The notes: generated from the letters alone by a model not told the origin. Numbered from the stretch's first letter, positions 9,126 through 17,439 are shown. The stretch: DNA of 64,000 nt from Bradyrhizobium diazoefficiens USDA 110 (GCF_000011365.1 NC_004463.1:4636001-4700000), one strand, 5' to 3'. A program made the numbers and translations.

Positions 9126-10168
9126 TTGCTGAGGTTGGCGGCCACGAAGTCATCGTCGCTGAGGTCGGCGTGCTCGCGGCAGACGCGGTCGATCTCCTCC
9201 TTTTGGCCGGGGCTGAGGCCCTCGGCCGGATCGAGGCACCACAGCCCCTGCATCAGGCCCTGGCGCCGCAGGATCTCGTGGCAGCCGGCGATGCAGCCGT
9301 GGAAATTGTTGGCGACGTCGAAGAAGGCGCTGTTGCAATCGGTGACGCGGGCATCGAGCGCGAGCAGGTCGGCCGGCACGCTGTCCTTGTGCCGCGCCGC
9401 CTTGCAGCGCTCGAATTGCCCGATCGCGCTCGCCGTCCAGACCGACCAATGGCCGAGCAGTCCGCCCTTGAAATAGGTGCGCGTGGTGACGCCGTTGTCG
9501 CGCAGGTCGAACGGCAGCATGAGATCGAGCAGGATATGGTCATCATTGCCGGTGTAGAGCGCGACGCGGTCGAGCGCACCCGCGGCTGCGACGCCGCGCA
9601 GCACGTCGAGCGTGCGGTAGCGGTTGAACGGCGCGATCTTGATCGCGATCACATTGTCGATCGAGGCAAAGCGTTGCCAGAATTGGCTCGACAGGATGAC
9701 GCCGCCGACGGCCGGCTGGAGATAGAAGCCGACCAACGGAATTTCGGCGGCGACCGCGGTGCAGTGCGCGATAATCTCGTCCTCGGAGGCGCTCTTCATC
9801 GCGGCGAGGCTGAGCAGGCCGGCGTGATAGCCGATGTCGCGCGCGGTGCGCGCTTCAGTGGTTGCCTGCCTGGTCGGACCGGCAAGTCCCGCGACCATCG
9901 CCAGCGGACGCCTGGTCCAGCTCGCCGCGGTCTCGGCGGCGAGCTCCAGCACGGGACGGTAGAGGCCGACGTCGCGGATCGCGAACTGCGTCGTATGCAC
10001 GCCGACCGCAAGGCCGCCGGCGCCGGCGTCGATGTAGTAGCGCGTCAGCGCGCGCTGATGCGTCTTGTCGAGCTTTCGCTCGGCGGTGAGCGCAAGAGGG
10101 TGCGCCGGCAGCACGGTGCCGTCGGCGATCAGCTTGCGAACGTCGGCATTGATCTGGCTGTGGTGCAT
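9113..10168 (-). CDS. Dihydrodipicolinate synthase (DapA) family protein
   Basis: This 351-residue class I aldolase/lyase is of the DapA/N-acetylneuraminate lyase superfamily. Its TIM barrel begins ADGTVLPAHPLALTAERKLD. The likely Schiff-base lysine lies in NVIAIKIAPFNRYRT and the conserved tyrosine in PLVGFYLQPAVGG. The C-terminus is longer than in true DapA (about 290 residues) and rich in Cys, for example DCNSAFFDVANNFHGCIAGCHE. Relatives include 2-keto-3-deoxy-sugar-acid aldolases and dehydratases and other pyruvate-dependent lyases. The gene sits between a GNAT gene and an ABC ATPase gene. It therefore probably acts on the imported compound or a derivative rather than in lysine synthesis. 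Confidence 0.85.
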   Translation of the reverse strand: MHHSQINADVRKLIADGTVLPAHPLALTAERKLDKTHQRALTRYYIDAGAGGLAVGVHTTQFAIRDVGLYRPVLELAAETAASWTRRPLAMVAGLAGPTRQATTEARTARDIGYHAGLLSLAAMKSASEDEIIAHCTAVAAEIPLVGFYLQPAVGGVILSSQFWQRFASIDNVIAIKIAPFNRYRTLDVLRGVAAAGALDRVALYTGNDDHILLDLMLPFDLRDNGVTTRTYFKGGLLGHWSVWTASAIGQFERCKAARHKDSVPADLLALDARVTDCNSAFFDVANNFHGCIAGCHEILRRQGLMQGLWCLDPAEGLSPGQKEEIDRVCREHADLSDDDFVAANLSKWLA

Positions 10169-10174
10169 GATGTC

Positions 10175-10996
10175 CTATCCAAATTCAGGGCCGGCGACGG
10201 CGAATGGCATTTCCTCGCCCGCGGCGGTGGCGGGGCCGAAGCGCATGCGCTGGAACGGGCGTTCGACGGTCCAGCCCGAAGCGGTCAATCCCTCCAGGAA
10301 CGCGCCTTGCGAGGCGACAGCGTCGAGCAGGAGGGGGCGGGTCTCGGATCGCGCGATCGCCTGGACCAGGGCCAGCGCTTCGACGGCATGATCTGCGAAC
10401 AAGGGACCGATGTGGCGCGCGGTTCTGCCGTCGCGGACCAGCGCGATGCATCCGTTCGCTGCGACGATACGCGAGGTGGAGCGCTGTGCGAAGGCGGTCA
10501 GGAGGGCGGTCCGGTCGAAACCGGTGACCCGCCGGTCCCGTGCACAAAGCGCGTCGAGCGTCGCGGCCGCAGGCGCCCGCGCGGACGCTTGCGTTGAATT
10601 GACCAATTTCAGCCGGCGCAATTGCAGGGTCGGTGTGAAGCCGAGCGGCCCGTATACGGCGGCACCATCGGGGGTCGCGTCGAGCCAGCTGGTCAGGCCG
10701 TTCCTGCGCGCCGTCTCCAGACAGGCGTCGACGAGGCGCGTTGCAAGGCCACGGCGGCGATGCGTGTCTGATACCAGCACCATGCTGATCCAGGCGTTGC
10801 TGCCGGAATACGGCAGCAGTGCCGCCGTCGCGACCAGCCGCATGCCATCGCGAATGCCGAACACGACGCCGTCGCGCAGGAAGATGCGCCAGTCCTCCTC
10901 GGTCTGGTTCCAGTGCGCTTCGACCGACAGCACGAGCCCGGCGATCGCATCGTCCGCGCCGAGCTTGATGATGGGCGGATCGTCAATAGCGGCCAT
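10175..10996 (-). CDS. GNAT family N-acetyltransferase
   Basis: This 273-residue protein has a GNAT fold in its first half. The acetyl-CoA binding region reads MVLVSDTHRRRGLATRLVDACLETARRNG around residues 75-105, with the expected R/Q-x-x-G-x-A pattern (RRRGLA). The second half resembles the acetyltransferase-like C-terminal domain of longer GNAT proteins of this class. The gene overlaps the end of the upstream epimerase gene by 14 bases and ends 6 bases before the DapA-family gene, so it is translated as part of the operon. The substrate is unknown; an amine or sugar derivative handled by the neighbouring enzymes is possible. Confidence 0.82.
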   Translation of the reverse strand: MAAIDDPPIIKLGADDAIAGLVLSVEAHWNQTEEDWRIFLRDGVVFGIRDGMRLVATAALLPYSGSNAWISMVLVSDTHRRRGLATRLVDACLETARRNGLTSWLDATPDGAAVYGPLGFTPTLQLRRLKLVNSTQASARAPAAATLDALCARDRRVTGFDRTALLTAFAQRSTSRIVAANGCIALVRDGRTARHIGPLFADHAVEALALVQAIARSETRPLLLDAVASQGAFLEGLTASGWTVERPFQRMRFGPATAAGEEMPFAVAGPEFG

Positions 10997-12020
10997 CGCG
11001 CACCTCGTATTTGGTGGGCTTGCCGAGGCTCGGCATGGCGCGGGACACCCAGTCCGCGGTCCAGGCGATCAACTGCTCGGTGTCGACGACCGGCAGACCG
11101 AACAGCTCGACCGCCTGCGAGGTATCGGTCAGCCACGCCGTCGGCTCTTCCTCGCCGGTCAGCACCGGGGCGCGGCCGAAGCGAGCGCCGAATTTCGCGG
11201 CGAGATCGCGCACGGCGAGAATCTCATGGCCGCTGACATTGATCGGCGAGGTCGGCGCCGTGCAATGGGCAAGGCACCGCAGCGCCTGCGCGGACGCATC
11301 GCCCTGCCAGATGAAATTGACGTGGCCGAGGCTGACGTCGATCGGCGTGCCCGTCAGCACCTTCGTGGCGATGTCGTGCAGCACGCCATAGCGCATGTCG
11401 ATCGCGTAATTGAGCCGGAACAGCCGGCCCGGCGTCGAAAACTTGCGCGAAAAATACTCGAACATGCGCTCGCGGCCGACGCAGGACTGGGCGTATTCGC
11501 CGGGCGGATTTGGCGCCATGTCCTCGGTCGCGCCTTTGCCGTCGACCGGCGCGAAGGGATAGACGCAGCCGGTCGAGAACGCCACGATCCGCGACGACGG
11601 GAAGGCCTGCGCGACGAGGGCCGGGACATGCGCGTTCATCGCCCATGTCAGCGACAGATCGCCCTCGGCGCCGAACTTGCGGCCGGCCATGAAGACGATG
11701 TTGGGCGCCCTCGGCAGCGCGTTGATCGCGGCCTCGTCGAGCAGGTCGCAATTGATCGTCTCGACGCCGCGCCGATGCAGCCAGTCCTTGACGCCCGCCT
11801 CGCTGAAGCGCGCGACGCCGATGACGCGGCGATCCGGCGCGGCGGCTTTGGCGAGCCCCGCCAGCGTCGGGCCCATCTTCCCGGCGACGCCGAGGATCAT
11901 GATGTCGCCCTCGACCTTGTTGAGGTCGTCGATCAGCGCCTGGGTCGGCCGGCACAGGAGATCGTCGAGCGCGGCGATGTCAGGAATGGTCTTCGGCAGC
12001 GTCTGGCGGGTGAGGAGCAT
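10983..12020 (-). CDS. NAD-dependent epimerase/dehydratase family protein
   Basis: This 345-residue extended SDR has its Rossmann dinucleotide motif somewhat late (DIMILGVAGKMGPTLAGLAKAA, about residue 47), after a 40-residue leader. Downstream are VVFMAGRKFGA, an active-site region near VAFSTGCVYPF (Ser/Thr) and a Tyr/Lys-type segment. The C-terminal part reads PINVSGHEILAVRDLAAKFG, which resembles sugar-nucleotide or uronate dehydrogenases. It lies second in the operon, 48 bases after the permease and overlapping the GNAT gene. Together with the DapA-family lyase it suggests oxidation and cleavage of an imported polyol or sugar acid. The substrate is inference only. Confidence 0.83.
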   Translation of the reverse strand: MLLTRQTLPKTIPDIAALDDLLCRPTQALIDDLNKVEGDIMILGVAGKMGPTLAGLAKAAAPDRRVIGVARFSEAGVKDWLHRRGVETINCDLLDEAAINALPRAPNIVFMAGRKFGAEGDLSLTWAMNAHVPALVAQAFPSSRIVAFSTGCVYPFAPVDGKGATEDMAPNPPGEYAQSCVGRERMFEYFSRKFSTPGRLFRLNYAIDMRYGVLHDIATKVLTGTPIDVSLGHVNFIWQGDASAQALRCLAHCTAPTSPINVSGHEILAVRDLAAKFGARFGRAPVLTGEEEPTAWLTDTSQAVELFGLPVVDTEQLIAWTADWVSRAMPSLGKPTKYEVRDGRY

Positions 12021-12068
12021 CGGTCGGTCCTTGGTCAGTCAGGTTTTCCGTTTTCAGGTCTGCCGTTA

Positions 12069-12839
12069 TCAAGTCTGTCTTGCATCGCCGACCACGAACA
12101 TGCGCTCGAGGGCGAGCACGAGGCCGTAGAGGGCGACGCCGAGCAGCGTCAGCAGCACCACGGCCATCACCATCGCTGGGGTGTCGAGCGAGGACTGCAC
12201 CTGGATCATGAGGTAGCCGAGCCCGCGCTCGGAGGCGATGAACTCGCCGACGATGGCGCCGGCGACCGCCAGGATGGCGCCGACCTTCATGCCGGAGAAC
12301 ACGTAGGGCAGCGATCCCGGCAGCTGGATCTTGCGGAACAGCGTCCAGCGCGAGCCGCGCAGCGATTTGACGAGATCGAGCAGATCCGGTTCGACCTCGC
12401 GCAGGCCGCGGGCGGTGGTGAGCAGGATCGGGAAGAAGCAGATGCTGAAGGCGATCAGGATGTTCGGCACGATGCCGTAGGAGAACCAGACGATCAGAAG
12501 CGGGCCGAGCGCGACCTTCGGGATCATGTTCAGCGTCACGAACAGCGGCAGCAGCACCATGCTGACCAGCGGCGCCCAGCTGAAGATCACCGCGAGGGTG
12601 ATGCCGACGAATGCGCCGAGTGCGAAGCCGCCGAGGATCTCGATCGCCGTCACCAGCGTGTTGGAGCCCCAGGCGTAGCTCGCGGTTCCCAGTGTCTGCA
12701 CGGTCGCGAGCGGCGAGGGCAGGATGAATTTCGGCACGTGGAAGGCATCGACCGCGACCTGCCACAGCACGAGCACGGCGAGGTGCACGATCAGGATGAT
12801 CGCAAAGCTGCGGGCCGGGCCTGCTCCGTCACCTGCCAC
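12069..12839 (-). CDS. ABC transporter permease (NitT/TauT type)
   Basis: This 256-residue inner-membrane subunit has about six hydrophobic helices. The cytoplasmic EAA loop that contacts the ATPase appears as LLDLVKSLRGSRWTLFRKIQLPGSLPYVFSGMKVG. The start is GTG at 12839 (MAGDGAGPARSF), the only initiation codon before the first helix. It is the first gene of the operon that continues with epimerase, GNAT, DapA-family lyase and ATPase genes. The 83-base gap to the TetR gene upstream holds a strong palindrome, so the operon probably has its own repressible promoter there. Confidence 0.9.
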   Translation of the reverse strand: MAGDGAGPARSFAIILIVHLAVLVLWQVAVDAFHVPKFILPSPLATVQTLGTASYAWGSNTLVTAIEILGGFALGAFVGITLAVIFSWAPLVSMVLLPLFVTLNMIPKVALGPLLIVWFSYGIVPNILIAFSICFFPILLTTARGLREVEPDLLDLVKSLRGSRWTLFRKIQLPGSLPYVFSGMKVGAILAVAGAIVGEFIASERGLGYLMIQVQSSLDTPAMVMAVVLLTLLGVALYGLVLALERMFVVGDARQT

Positions 12840-12904
12840 CTTTCGCTCCCCGTTGCTCGTGGCCTCTCCGCCACGACGGCAAGCCTAACCGTCCCCGGGG
12901 CAAG

Positions 12905-12922
12905 TTTCAACCATCTGGTTGA
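12905..12922. promoter_or_regulatory. Probable TetR operator upstream of the ABC operon
   Basis: The sequence TTTCAACCATCTGGTTGA contains the perfect palindrome CAACCA-TC-TGGTTG. It lies between the TetR stop codon and the permease start. A near-identical site occurs at 13571-13588. Two sites bracketing one TetR gene strongly suggest autoregulation plus control of the ABC operon. Confidence 0.7.
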
Positions 12923-13570
12923 TTATGGCCGGAGCGACTGGAGCACCAGGTCGACGACATGCCTGCGCCGGGCACGGCGCTGGGCGCGGCTCGACAGGTC
13001 CTTGCCGAAGATCGCCGAGAGCGTCGGCGTGTTGGAGAAGAAGAAGTAGCTGAGGCCCGCGATGGAGATGTAAAGCTGGACGGGGTCGATCCCTTTCCGG
13101 AAAAGTCCGCAACGCACGCCCTCATGGAGGATGTGGGAGACGCTTTTCACCAGCGGGGAATGCATCGCCTCCAGCCGCGTGGACCCGCGGACATGACGGG
13201 CACCGCCGCGGTTCTCGTCGTTCAGAAGCACGATGAAATCAGGGTTTGCCGCCAGGTGGTCGAACGAGGCTTCGATCAGCCGGCGGATCGCCTTGTCGGG
13301 CGGCAGGCCTTCCAGATTGAGCCTGCGCTCCTGCTCGCGGATGTCCTCATAGACCCATTCGAGCACGGCGAGGTAGAGCGCGTCCTTGTCGCCGAAGTAG
13401 TGGTAGACGAGCTGCTTGTTGACGCCGGCGCGCTCGGCGATCTCGTCGACGCGGGCGCCCGCAAGGCCGTGCCGGGCGAACTCCAGGCGCGCCGCGGTCA
13501 GCAGCTTCTTGCGGGTGGCGACCGGGTCGCGCCGCTGCGGCACGGTGTCGCCAGATCGTTTTGCGGGCAT
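12923..13570 (-). CDS. TetR/AcrR family transcriptional regulator
   Basis: This protein has 215 residues with the ATG at 13570 (MPAKRSGDTVPQRR). A start at 13591 would place the second operator inside the coding region, so the shorter form is preferred. The N-terminal helix-turn-helix is LLTAARLEFARHGLAGARVDEIAERAGVNKQLVYHYFGDKDALY. A ligand-binding and dimerisation domain follows, with FDHLAANPDFIVLLNDENR typical of the RutR-like group. Such regulators often sense pyrimidine-type or amino compounds. The gene lies between the binding-protein gene (divergent) and the permease gene (same strand). Confidence 0.88.
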   Translation of the reverse strand: MPAKRSGDTVPQRRDPVATRKKLLTAARLEFARHGLAGARVDEIAERAGVNKQLVYHYFGDKDALYLAVLEWVYEDIREQERRLNLEGLPPDKAIRRLIEASFDHLAANPDFIVLLNDENRGGARHVRGSTRLEAMHSPLVKSVSHILHEGVRCGLFRKGIDPVQLYISIAGLSYFFFSNTPTLSAIFGKDLSSRAQRRARRRHVVDLVLQSLRP

Positions 13571-13588
13571 TTCCAACCAAACAGTTGA
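13571..13588. promoter_or_regulatory. Probable TetR operator in the tetR/binding-protein intergenic region
   Basis: TTCCAACCAAACAGTTGA shares the frame TT-y-CAACCA-x-x-C-x-GTTGA with the site at 12905, including the same 6-base spacing between CAAC and GTTG. It begins one base upstream of the TetR start codon and about 80 bases before the binding-protein gene. It could control both divergent units. Confidence 0.65.
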
Positions 13589-13670
13589 CAAGTGGAGGGC
13601 GGGCTTGTTGCATTGGTAGCCTCACATGGGGAGAGCGACAAGCCGGGTCGCGGCAATGAGGAGACAAGCG

Positions 13671-14675
13671 ATGAAGCGTTTGCAGGCGGCGGTTGTGACC
13701 CTGATGCTCGGCTTGCCGGGCGTGCCCGCGAACGCGGGCGAGGCGGTGAACCTGATCCTGAACTGGACGCCCACGGCCGACCATTCGCCCTATTATTACG
13801 CGAAGGCGCAGGGCTGGTACGAGAAGGCCGGCATCGACCTCACCATCGAGACCGGCAAGGGCTCCGGCGTCTCCGCCGCCAAGGTCGGCTCGGGCGGCTC
13901 GCCGTTCGGCGTCGCCGACCTCGCCACCATGCTGGTGGCCAAGAGCAAGGGCGCCGACACGGTCGCGGTGATGAGCGTCTACGCCAACACCGGCCAGACC
14001 TTCTACTGGCTGAAGAGCTACGGCGTGAACGGGGTGAAGGATTTCGCCGGCCACAAGATCGGCAATCCGCCCGGGGACGCCTCGCGCGTGATGTGGCCGG
14101 CCTTCGCCAAGGCTGCAGGCCTTGCGTCTGATGCGGTCGGCTTCGTCAATATCGGGCCCACCGCAAAGGTCGCGGCGCTGAAGAGCCACACCGTCGACAT
14201 CATCAGCGACTTCTACAATGAGCACGATGTGAAGGCGATCGAGTTCGGCCAGGACCTCGGCTATGTCAACTGGAAGGACATCGGGCTCAACCCTTACGGT
14301 AACTCGCTGATCGTCAACGGTGCTTACTTGCAGAAGAACCCGAAGGTGGTCGAGGATTTCGTTCGCGTCACGCAGAAGGCCTTTGCAGCCTGCGTCGCCG
14401 ACGTCACGCCGTGCCTGAAGGCGCTGCTCGACCAGGTCTCCGGCCTCGACAAGGAGAACCAGGAGCGCCAGTGGGAGCGCATCAAGTTCCTGATGACGGA
14501 CGAGTTCACGACGACGAAGAGCCTCGGCTGGATCGACGGCGAGCGGATGAAGAAGGACTACGAACTGGTCCAGACCTATCTCGGCATGGAGAAGCCGTTC
14601 GACGTGACGACGGCGTTCACGACCAAGATGCTGGATCCCGCCATCAAGATGGATGCGAGCAAGGTGAAGAAGTAG
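13671..14675 (+). CDS. ABC transporter substrate-binding protein (NMT1/THI5-like)
   Basis: The ATG at 13671 has a good ribosome site (GAGGAGACAAGCG) and starts a Sec signal peptide (MKRLQAAVVTLMLGLPGVPANA), giving 334 residues. The frame extends 15 codons further upstream, but those residues would disrupt the signal. The mature protein has the NMT1/SsuA fold: LILNWTPTADHSPYYYAKAQGWYEKAGIDL, then GVADLATMLVAKSKG and DFAGHKIGNPPGDASR. This group binds thiamine precursors, sulfonates, nitrate or related small compounds. It is the missing partner of the permease and ATPase encoded on the other strand and shares their putative TetR control. Confidence 0.9.
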   Translation: MKRLQAAVVTLMLGLPGVPANAGEAVNLILNWTPTADHSPYYYAKAQGWYEKAGIDLTIETGKGSGVSAAKVGSGGSPFGVADLATMLVAKSKGADTVAVMSVYANTGQTFYWLKSYGVNGVKDFAGHKIGNPPGDASRVMWPAFAKAAGLASDAVGFVNIGPTAKVAALKSHTVDIISDFYNEHDVKAIEFGQDLGYVNWKDIGLNPYGNSLIVNGAYLQKNPKVVEDFVRVTQKAFAACVADVTPCLKALLDQVSGLDKENQERQWERIKFLMTDEFTTTKSLGWIDGERMKKDYELVQTYLGMEKPFDVTTAFTTKMLDPAIKMDASKVKK

Positions 14676-14695
14676 GGGGTAGGGGGGCTTCCGTA

Positions 14696-14850
14696 TCGTC
14701 GTCCTGGCGAAAGCCAGGACCTCCGCGCGAGCGCTCGCGCTCGTCGCGATTACCCCAAGACGTTGTTTGGCGAAGACTCGTCGTTCGGTACTCCCACCGT
14801 CCGTAATCGATGGATTCCGCGGTATGGGTCCTGGCCTTCGCCAGGACGAC
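14696..14850. repeat. Palindromic dispersed repeat (GTCGTCCTGGCGAAAGCCAGGACC type)
   Basis: The left arm contains GTCCTGGCGAAAGCCAGGAC and the right arm GTCCTGGCCTTCGCCAGGAC. Each is a hairpin on its own, and they are inverted with respect to each other across 105 bases. The element fills most of the 318-base gap between the binding-protein gene and minC. The remaining bases before minC are AT-richer (CGTTAACCACATCC, TTAACCATTCAATAAC) and are the likely min promoter area. Confidence 0.75.
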
Positions 14851-14993
14851 ACCGGAGGTCACGGCGGCTGTCCCGTGCGGACGAGCCGCCCAAGACCCAC
14901 ACCCAACTCACGTAACCCCGCGGAGAAATTAACCAGTCGTTAACCACATCCGCCGCATCGTTAACCATTCAATAACAGGGAACGAGTCGGCCG

Positions 14994-15689
14994 ATGGAGG
15001 CTGCAGCAAAAGTCCAACGCCAAATGGTGCGCCTGCGCGGGCGCTCCTACGTGGCCTTCGTGTTCGTGCCGACGGTTCCGATCCTGGACTGGCTCCAGGA
15101 GATCGACGCCACCATCGCCCGTTCGCCGGGCTTCTTCGCCGGCCGGCCCGTGGTGATCGACCTGTCCTCGGTCGATCTCAGCCAGTCCGGCATCAATCAT
15201 CTGCTCACCAGCCTTCAGGACCGCAACATCCGCGTGCTCGGGATCGAGGGCGTGGAGGAGGGCCGGCTGACCCCCATGATGCCGCCGCTGCTCTCGGGCG
15301 GGCGCAGCTGCGTGGTCGAGCCGAGCGCGCCGAAGAAGGTCGAGAAGGCGGAGGCCAAGCCAACCTCGCTCCTGCTCGAAAACCCCGTGCGCTCGGGCCA
15401 GACCGTGATCTTCCCCGAAGGCGACGTCACCATTCTCGGCTCCGTCGGCTCCGGCGCCGAGGTCGTCGCCGGCGGCTCCATCCACGTCTACGGCGCGCTG
15501 CGCGGCCGGGCCATGGCGGGGGTTAACGGGCACACGAGCGCCCGCATCTATTGCCAGAAGATCGAGGCCGAACTGCTTGCAATTGATGGGTTTTACCAGA
15601 CTGCGGACGACATCGATGCCGCCTTGCGCGGCAAGCCGGCGCAGGCCTGGCTGCAGGGGAATACCATGCGAATTACAGCACTGAACTGA
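14994..15689 (+). CDS. minC: Septum site-determining protein MinC
   Basis: This 231-residue FtsZ-polymer antagonist contributes to midcell placement of division. The N-terminal domain covers about residues 1-105 (VRLRGRSYVAFVFVPTVPILDWLQEI). The C-terminal MinC_C beta-helix runs from about residue 125, with NPVRSGQTVIFPEGDVTILG and SGAEVVAGGSIHVYGALRGRAMAG, the usual MinD-contact surface. Both domains are complete. The stop is 21 bases before minD, with an AAAGGAGACATTTCAG ribosome site between. The neighbours minD and minE confirm identity. Confidence 0.97.
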   Translation: MEAAAKVQRQMVRLRGRSYVAFVFVPTVPILDWLQEIDATIARSPGFFAGRPVVIDLSSVDLSQSGINHLLTSLQDRNIRVLGIEGVEEGRLTPMMPPLLSGGRSCVVEPSAPKKVEKAEAKPTSLLLENPVRSGQTVIFPEGDVTILGSVGSGAEVVAGGSIHVYGALRGRAMAGVNGHTSARIYCQKIEAELLAIDGFYQTADDIDAALRGKPAQAWLQGNTMRITALN

Positions 15690-15710
15690 CCAGCAAAGGA
15701 GACATTTCAG

Positions 15711-16526
15711 ATGAGTAAGGTACTGGTCGTGACATCAGGCAAGGGCGGGGTCGGCAAGACCACGACGACCGCCGCGCTGGGGGCTGCCCTGGCGCAGCGC
15801 GGCGACAAGGTCGTCGTCGTCGATTTCGACGTCGGCCTGCGCAATCTCGATCTCGTCATGGGCGCCGAACGCCGCGTGGTGTTCGACCTCATCAACGTGG
15901 TGCAGGGCGTCGCAAAACTGCCGCAGGCGCTGATCCGCGACAAGCGGCTGGAGAATCTCTGGCTGCTGCCGGCCTCGCAAACCCGCGACAAGGACGCGTT
16001 GACGGAAGAGGGCGTTGGCAAGGTCATCGACGATTTGCGCGGCCGCTTCGACTGGGTGATCTGCGACAGCCCGGCCGGCATCGAGCGCGGCGCCTCCATG
16101 GCGATGCGCTTTGCCGACGAGGCCGTGATCGTCACCAATCCGGAAGTGTCCTCGGTGCGCGATTCCGATCGCATCATCGGCATGCTCGATTCCAAGACGG
16201 TGCGGGCCGAGAAGGGCGAGCGGGTCGAGAAGCACATTCTCATCACCCGCTATGATGCCTCCCGCGCGGCGCGCGGCGAGATGTTGACCATCGACGACAT
16301 CCTCGAAATCCTGGCAACGCCCTTGCTCGGCATCATTCCCGAGAGCCAGGACGTGTTGAAGGCCTCCAACGTCGGCACGCCGGTGACGCTGTCGAACGCG
16401 GACGGCGCACCCGCACGGGCCTATATCGATGCGGCGAGGCGGCTGTGCGGCGAGACCGTCGCCATGCAGGTGCCGTCGGAGCGCAAGGGCTTCATGGATC
16501 GTCTGCTGCGACGGAGGGCTGCATGA
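15711..16526 (+). CDS. minD: Septum site-determining protein MinD
   Basis: This 271-residue ParA-type membrane ATPase recruits MinC and oscillates with MinE. The deviant Walker A motif is [16 protein letters not shown] at residues 7-22. Other visible elements are [18 protein letters not shown], the switch II region [20 protein letters not shown] and [12 protein letters not shown]. The C-terminal membrane-targeting helix is basic and amphipathic ([15 protein letters not shown]). The stop codon overlaps the minE start (ATGA), indicating translational coupling. Length and every motif fit the family. Confidence 0.98.
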   Translation: MSKVLVVTSGKGGVGKTTTTAALGAALAQRGDKVVVVDFDVGLRNLDLVMGAERRVVFDLINVVQGVAKLPQALIRDKRLENLWLLPASQTRDKDALTEEGVGKVIDDLRGRFDWVICDSPAGIERGASMAMRFADEAVIVTNPEVSSVRDSDRIIGMLDSKTVRAEKGERVEKHILITRYDASRAARGEMLTIDDILEILATPLLGIIPESQDVLKASNVGTPVTLSNADGAPARAYIDAARRLCGETVAMQVPSERKGFMDRLLRRRAA

Positions 16527-16804
16527 GCATGGGTCTGCTCCGACTTCTCCGCGGCAACAAGGCTTCTGCACCCGTCGCACGCGAACGGCTGCAGATTCTG
16601 CTCGCGCATGAACGCGGAATGCGCGGCCAGCCCGACCTGCTCGGCGTGCTGCGTGAGGAAATTCTCGCCGTCGTGTCCAAGCACGTCACGCTGGATCCGA
16701 CCAAGGTAATCGTGCGGCTCGAGCGCGGCGACGAGGTGTCGACCCTGGAGGTCGATATCGAGGTGCCAAACGATCTCGAGCGCAAGCGCGTGGCGGTCGC
16801 GTAG
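16523..16804 (+). CDS. minE: Cell division topological specificity factor MinE
   Basis: The start is the ATG at 16523 inside the minD stop; the frame also runs back into minD but is not used. The 93-residue protein opens with a membrane-binding amphipathic stretch ([13 protein letters not shown]). The anti-MinCD helix [17 protein letters not shown] follows, then the topological specificity domain [40 protein letters not shown]. It stimulates MinD ATP hydrolysis. A strong terminator follows 40 bases later, closing the operon. Confidence 0.97.
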   Translation: MSMGLLRLLRGNKASAPVARERLQILLAHERGMRGQPDLLGVLREEILAVVSKHVTLDPTKVIVRLERGDEVSTLEVDIEVPNDLERKRVAVA

Positions 16805-16843
16805 GGGACGCGGCCGACGACATCAGGTTTTGGGGTGGGTGAG

Positions 16844-16878
16844 AAGGCGGTCCGCCGGGCATGGCGGGCCGCCTTTTA
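16844..16878 (+). terminator. Terminator of the min operon
   Basis: AAGGCGGTCCGCC pairs with GGCGGGCCGCCTT across a 9-base loop (13-bp stem with one G-U pair), ending in TTTTAT. It lies 39 bases after the minE stop. Confidence 0.85.
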
Positions 16879-16896
16879 TCGTTGCTGCGGGTGATC

Positions 16897-16922
16897 GGAA
16901 CGAGACCCGCGACTTGATCGTT
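16897..16922 (+). promoter_or_regulatory. EcfG-type general stress promoter
   Basis: GGAAC at 16897-16901 and CGTT at 16919-16922 are separated by 17 bases, matching the alphaproteobacterial EcfG (PhyR/NepR) consensus GGAAC-N16/17-CGTT. The start of the downstream small gene is 60 bases further on. Confidence 0.6.
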
Positions 16923-16982
16923 GTAGGAAATCCGCGGCTCCACCAAGCGTGCATCGCGGTTTCATCACACGGGAGAGCACCC

Positions 16983-17168
16983 ATGATGTCGGAGCTCCAG
17001 GTCCACACCGTCGCACGCCAGATGCTCGAACGGCACGGCTTTGCTGCGATTGCGAAGGCCGCCGAGCAGGCCCAGGCCTGCGAGGGCCGCGGCGAGGCCG
17101 ATGAGGCCAAGGAATGGCGTCACATCGCGGATGCCATGAAGGTCATACGTGGGCCGCACCAGAGCTGA
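16983..17168 (+). CDS. Small conserved hypothetical protein, probable stress regulon member
   Basis: This is a 61-residue soluble helical protein (MMSELQVHTVARQMLERHG, then AAIAKAAEQAQACEGRGEADEAKEWRHIADAM). The layout of a short helical domain with a Trp near the end and a GxxxEAKxW motif resembles the DUF6961-like small proteins of alphaproteobacteria, but I cannot assign it. An EcfG-type promoter upstream suggests induction in stationary phase or general stress. Either of the two adjacent ATGs (16983, 16986) could be used. Confidence 0.65.
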   Translation: MMSELQVHTVARQMLERHGFAAIAKAAEQAQACEGRGEADEAKEWRHIADAMKVIRGPHQS

Positions 17169-17187
17169 CCACGGGGAACGGGAACAG

Positions 17188-17439
17188 TCAGCGCTCCTCG
17201 TGATCGGTTCCCTGTGCCGGGGCGCGATGTTGCGTTTGCGGCTGGCCGCGCTCGTTCGTTTCCTTGCAGGAAAGCTGCTCCCACGAACCGTCGGGCGCCT
17301 GCTGATAGGCGCTACAGGACGACGAGGAGGTCGATTTGTCCTCGCCCTTCTGGGCGTCGGTATTCTTCGCAAAGGCCGGGGTGGTCAGCACGGCACTGAT
17401 CGCGAGGGCGCCGGCGAAGACGAAATGAACCATTCGCAT
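17188..17439 (-). CDS. Small secreted hypothetical protein
   Basis: This 83-residue protein has a clear signal peptide (MRMVHFVFAGALAISAVLTTPAFA). The short mature part is Ser-, Gln- and charge-rich with two cysteines (SSSSCSAYQQAPDGSWEQLSC), so it may form one disulfide in the periplasm. No known domain is recognised. An AGGAGATCCG ribosome site precedes the start. Confidence 0.7.
   Translation of the reverse strand: MRMVHFVFAGALAISAVLTTPAFAKNTDAQKGEDKSTSSSSCSAYQQAPDGSWEQLSCKETNERGQPQTQHRAPAQGTDHEER

Noticed and set aside
10410..13049. Open frame of 879 codons on the plus strand
   Set aside because: It lies antisense to the GNAT, epimerase and permease genes. Its translation is a low-complexity Arg/His-rich sequence with no domain, an artefact of high GC.
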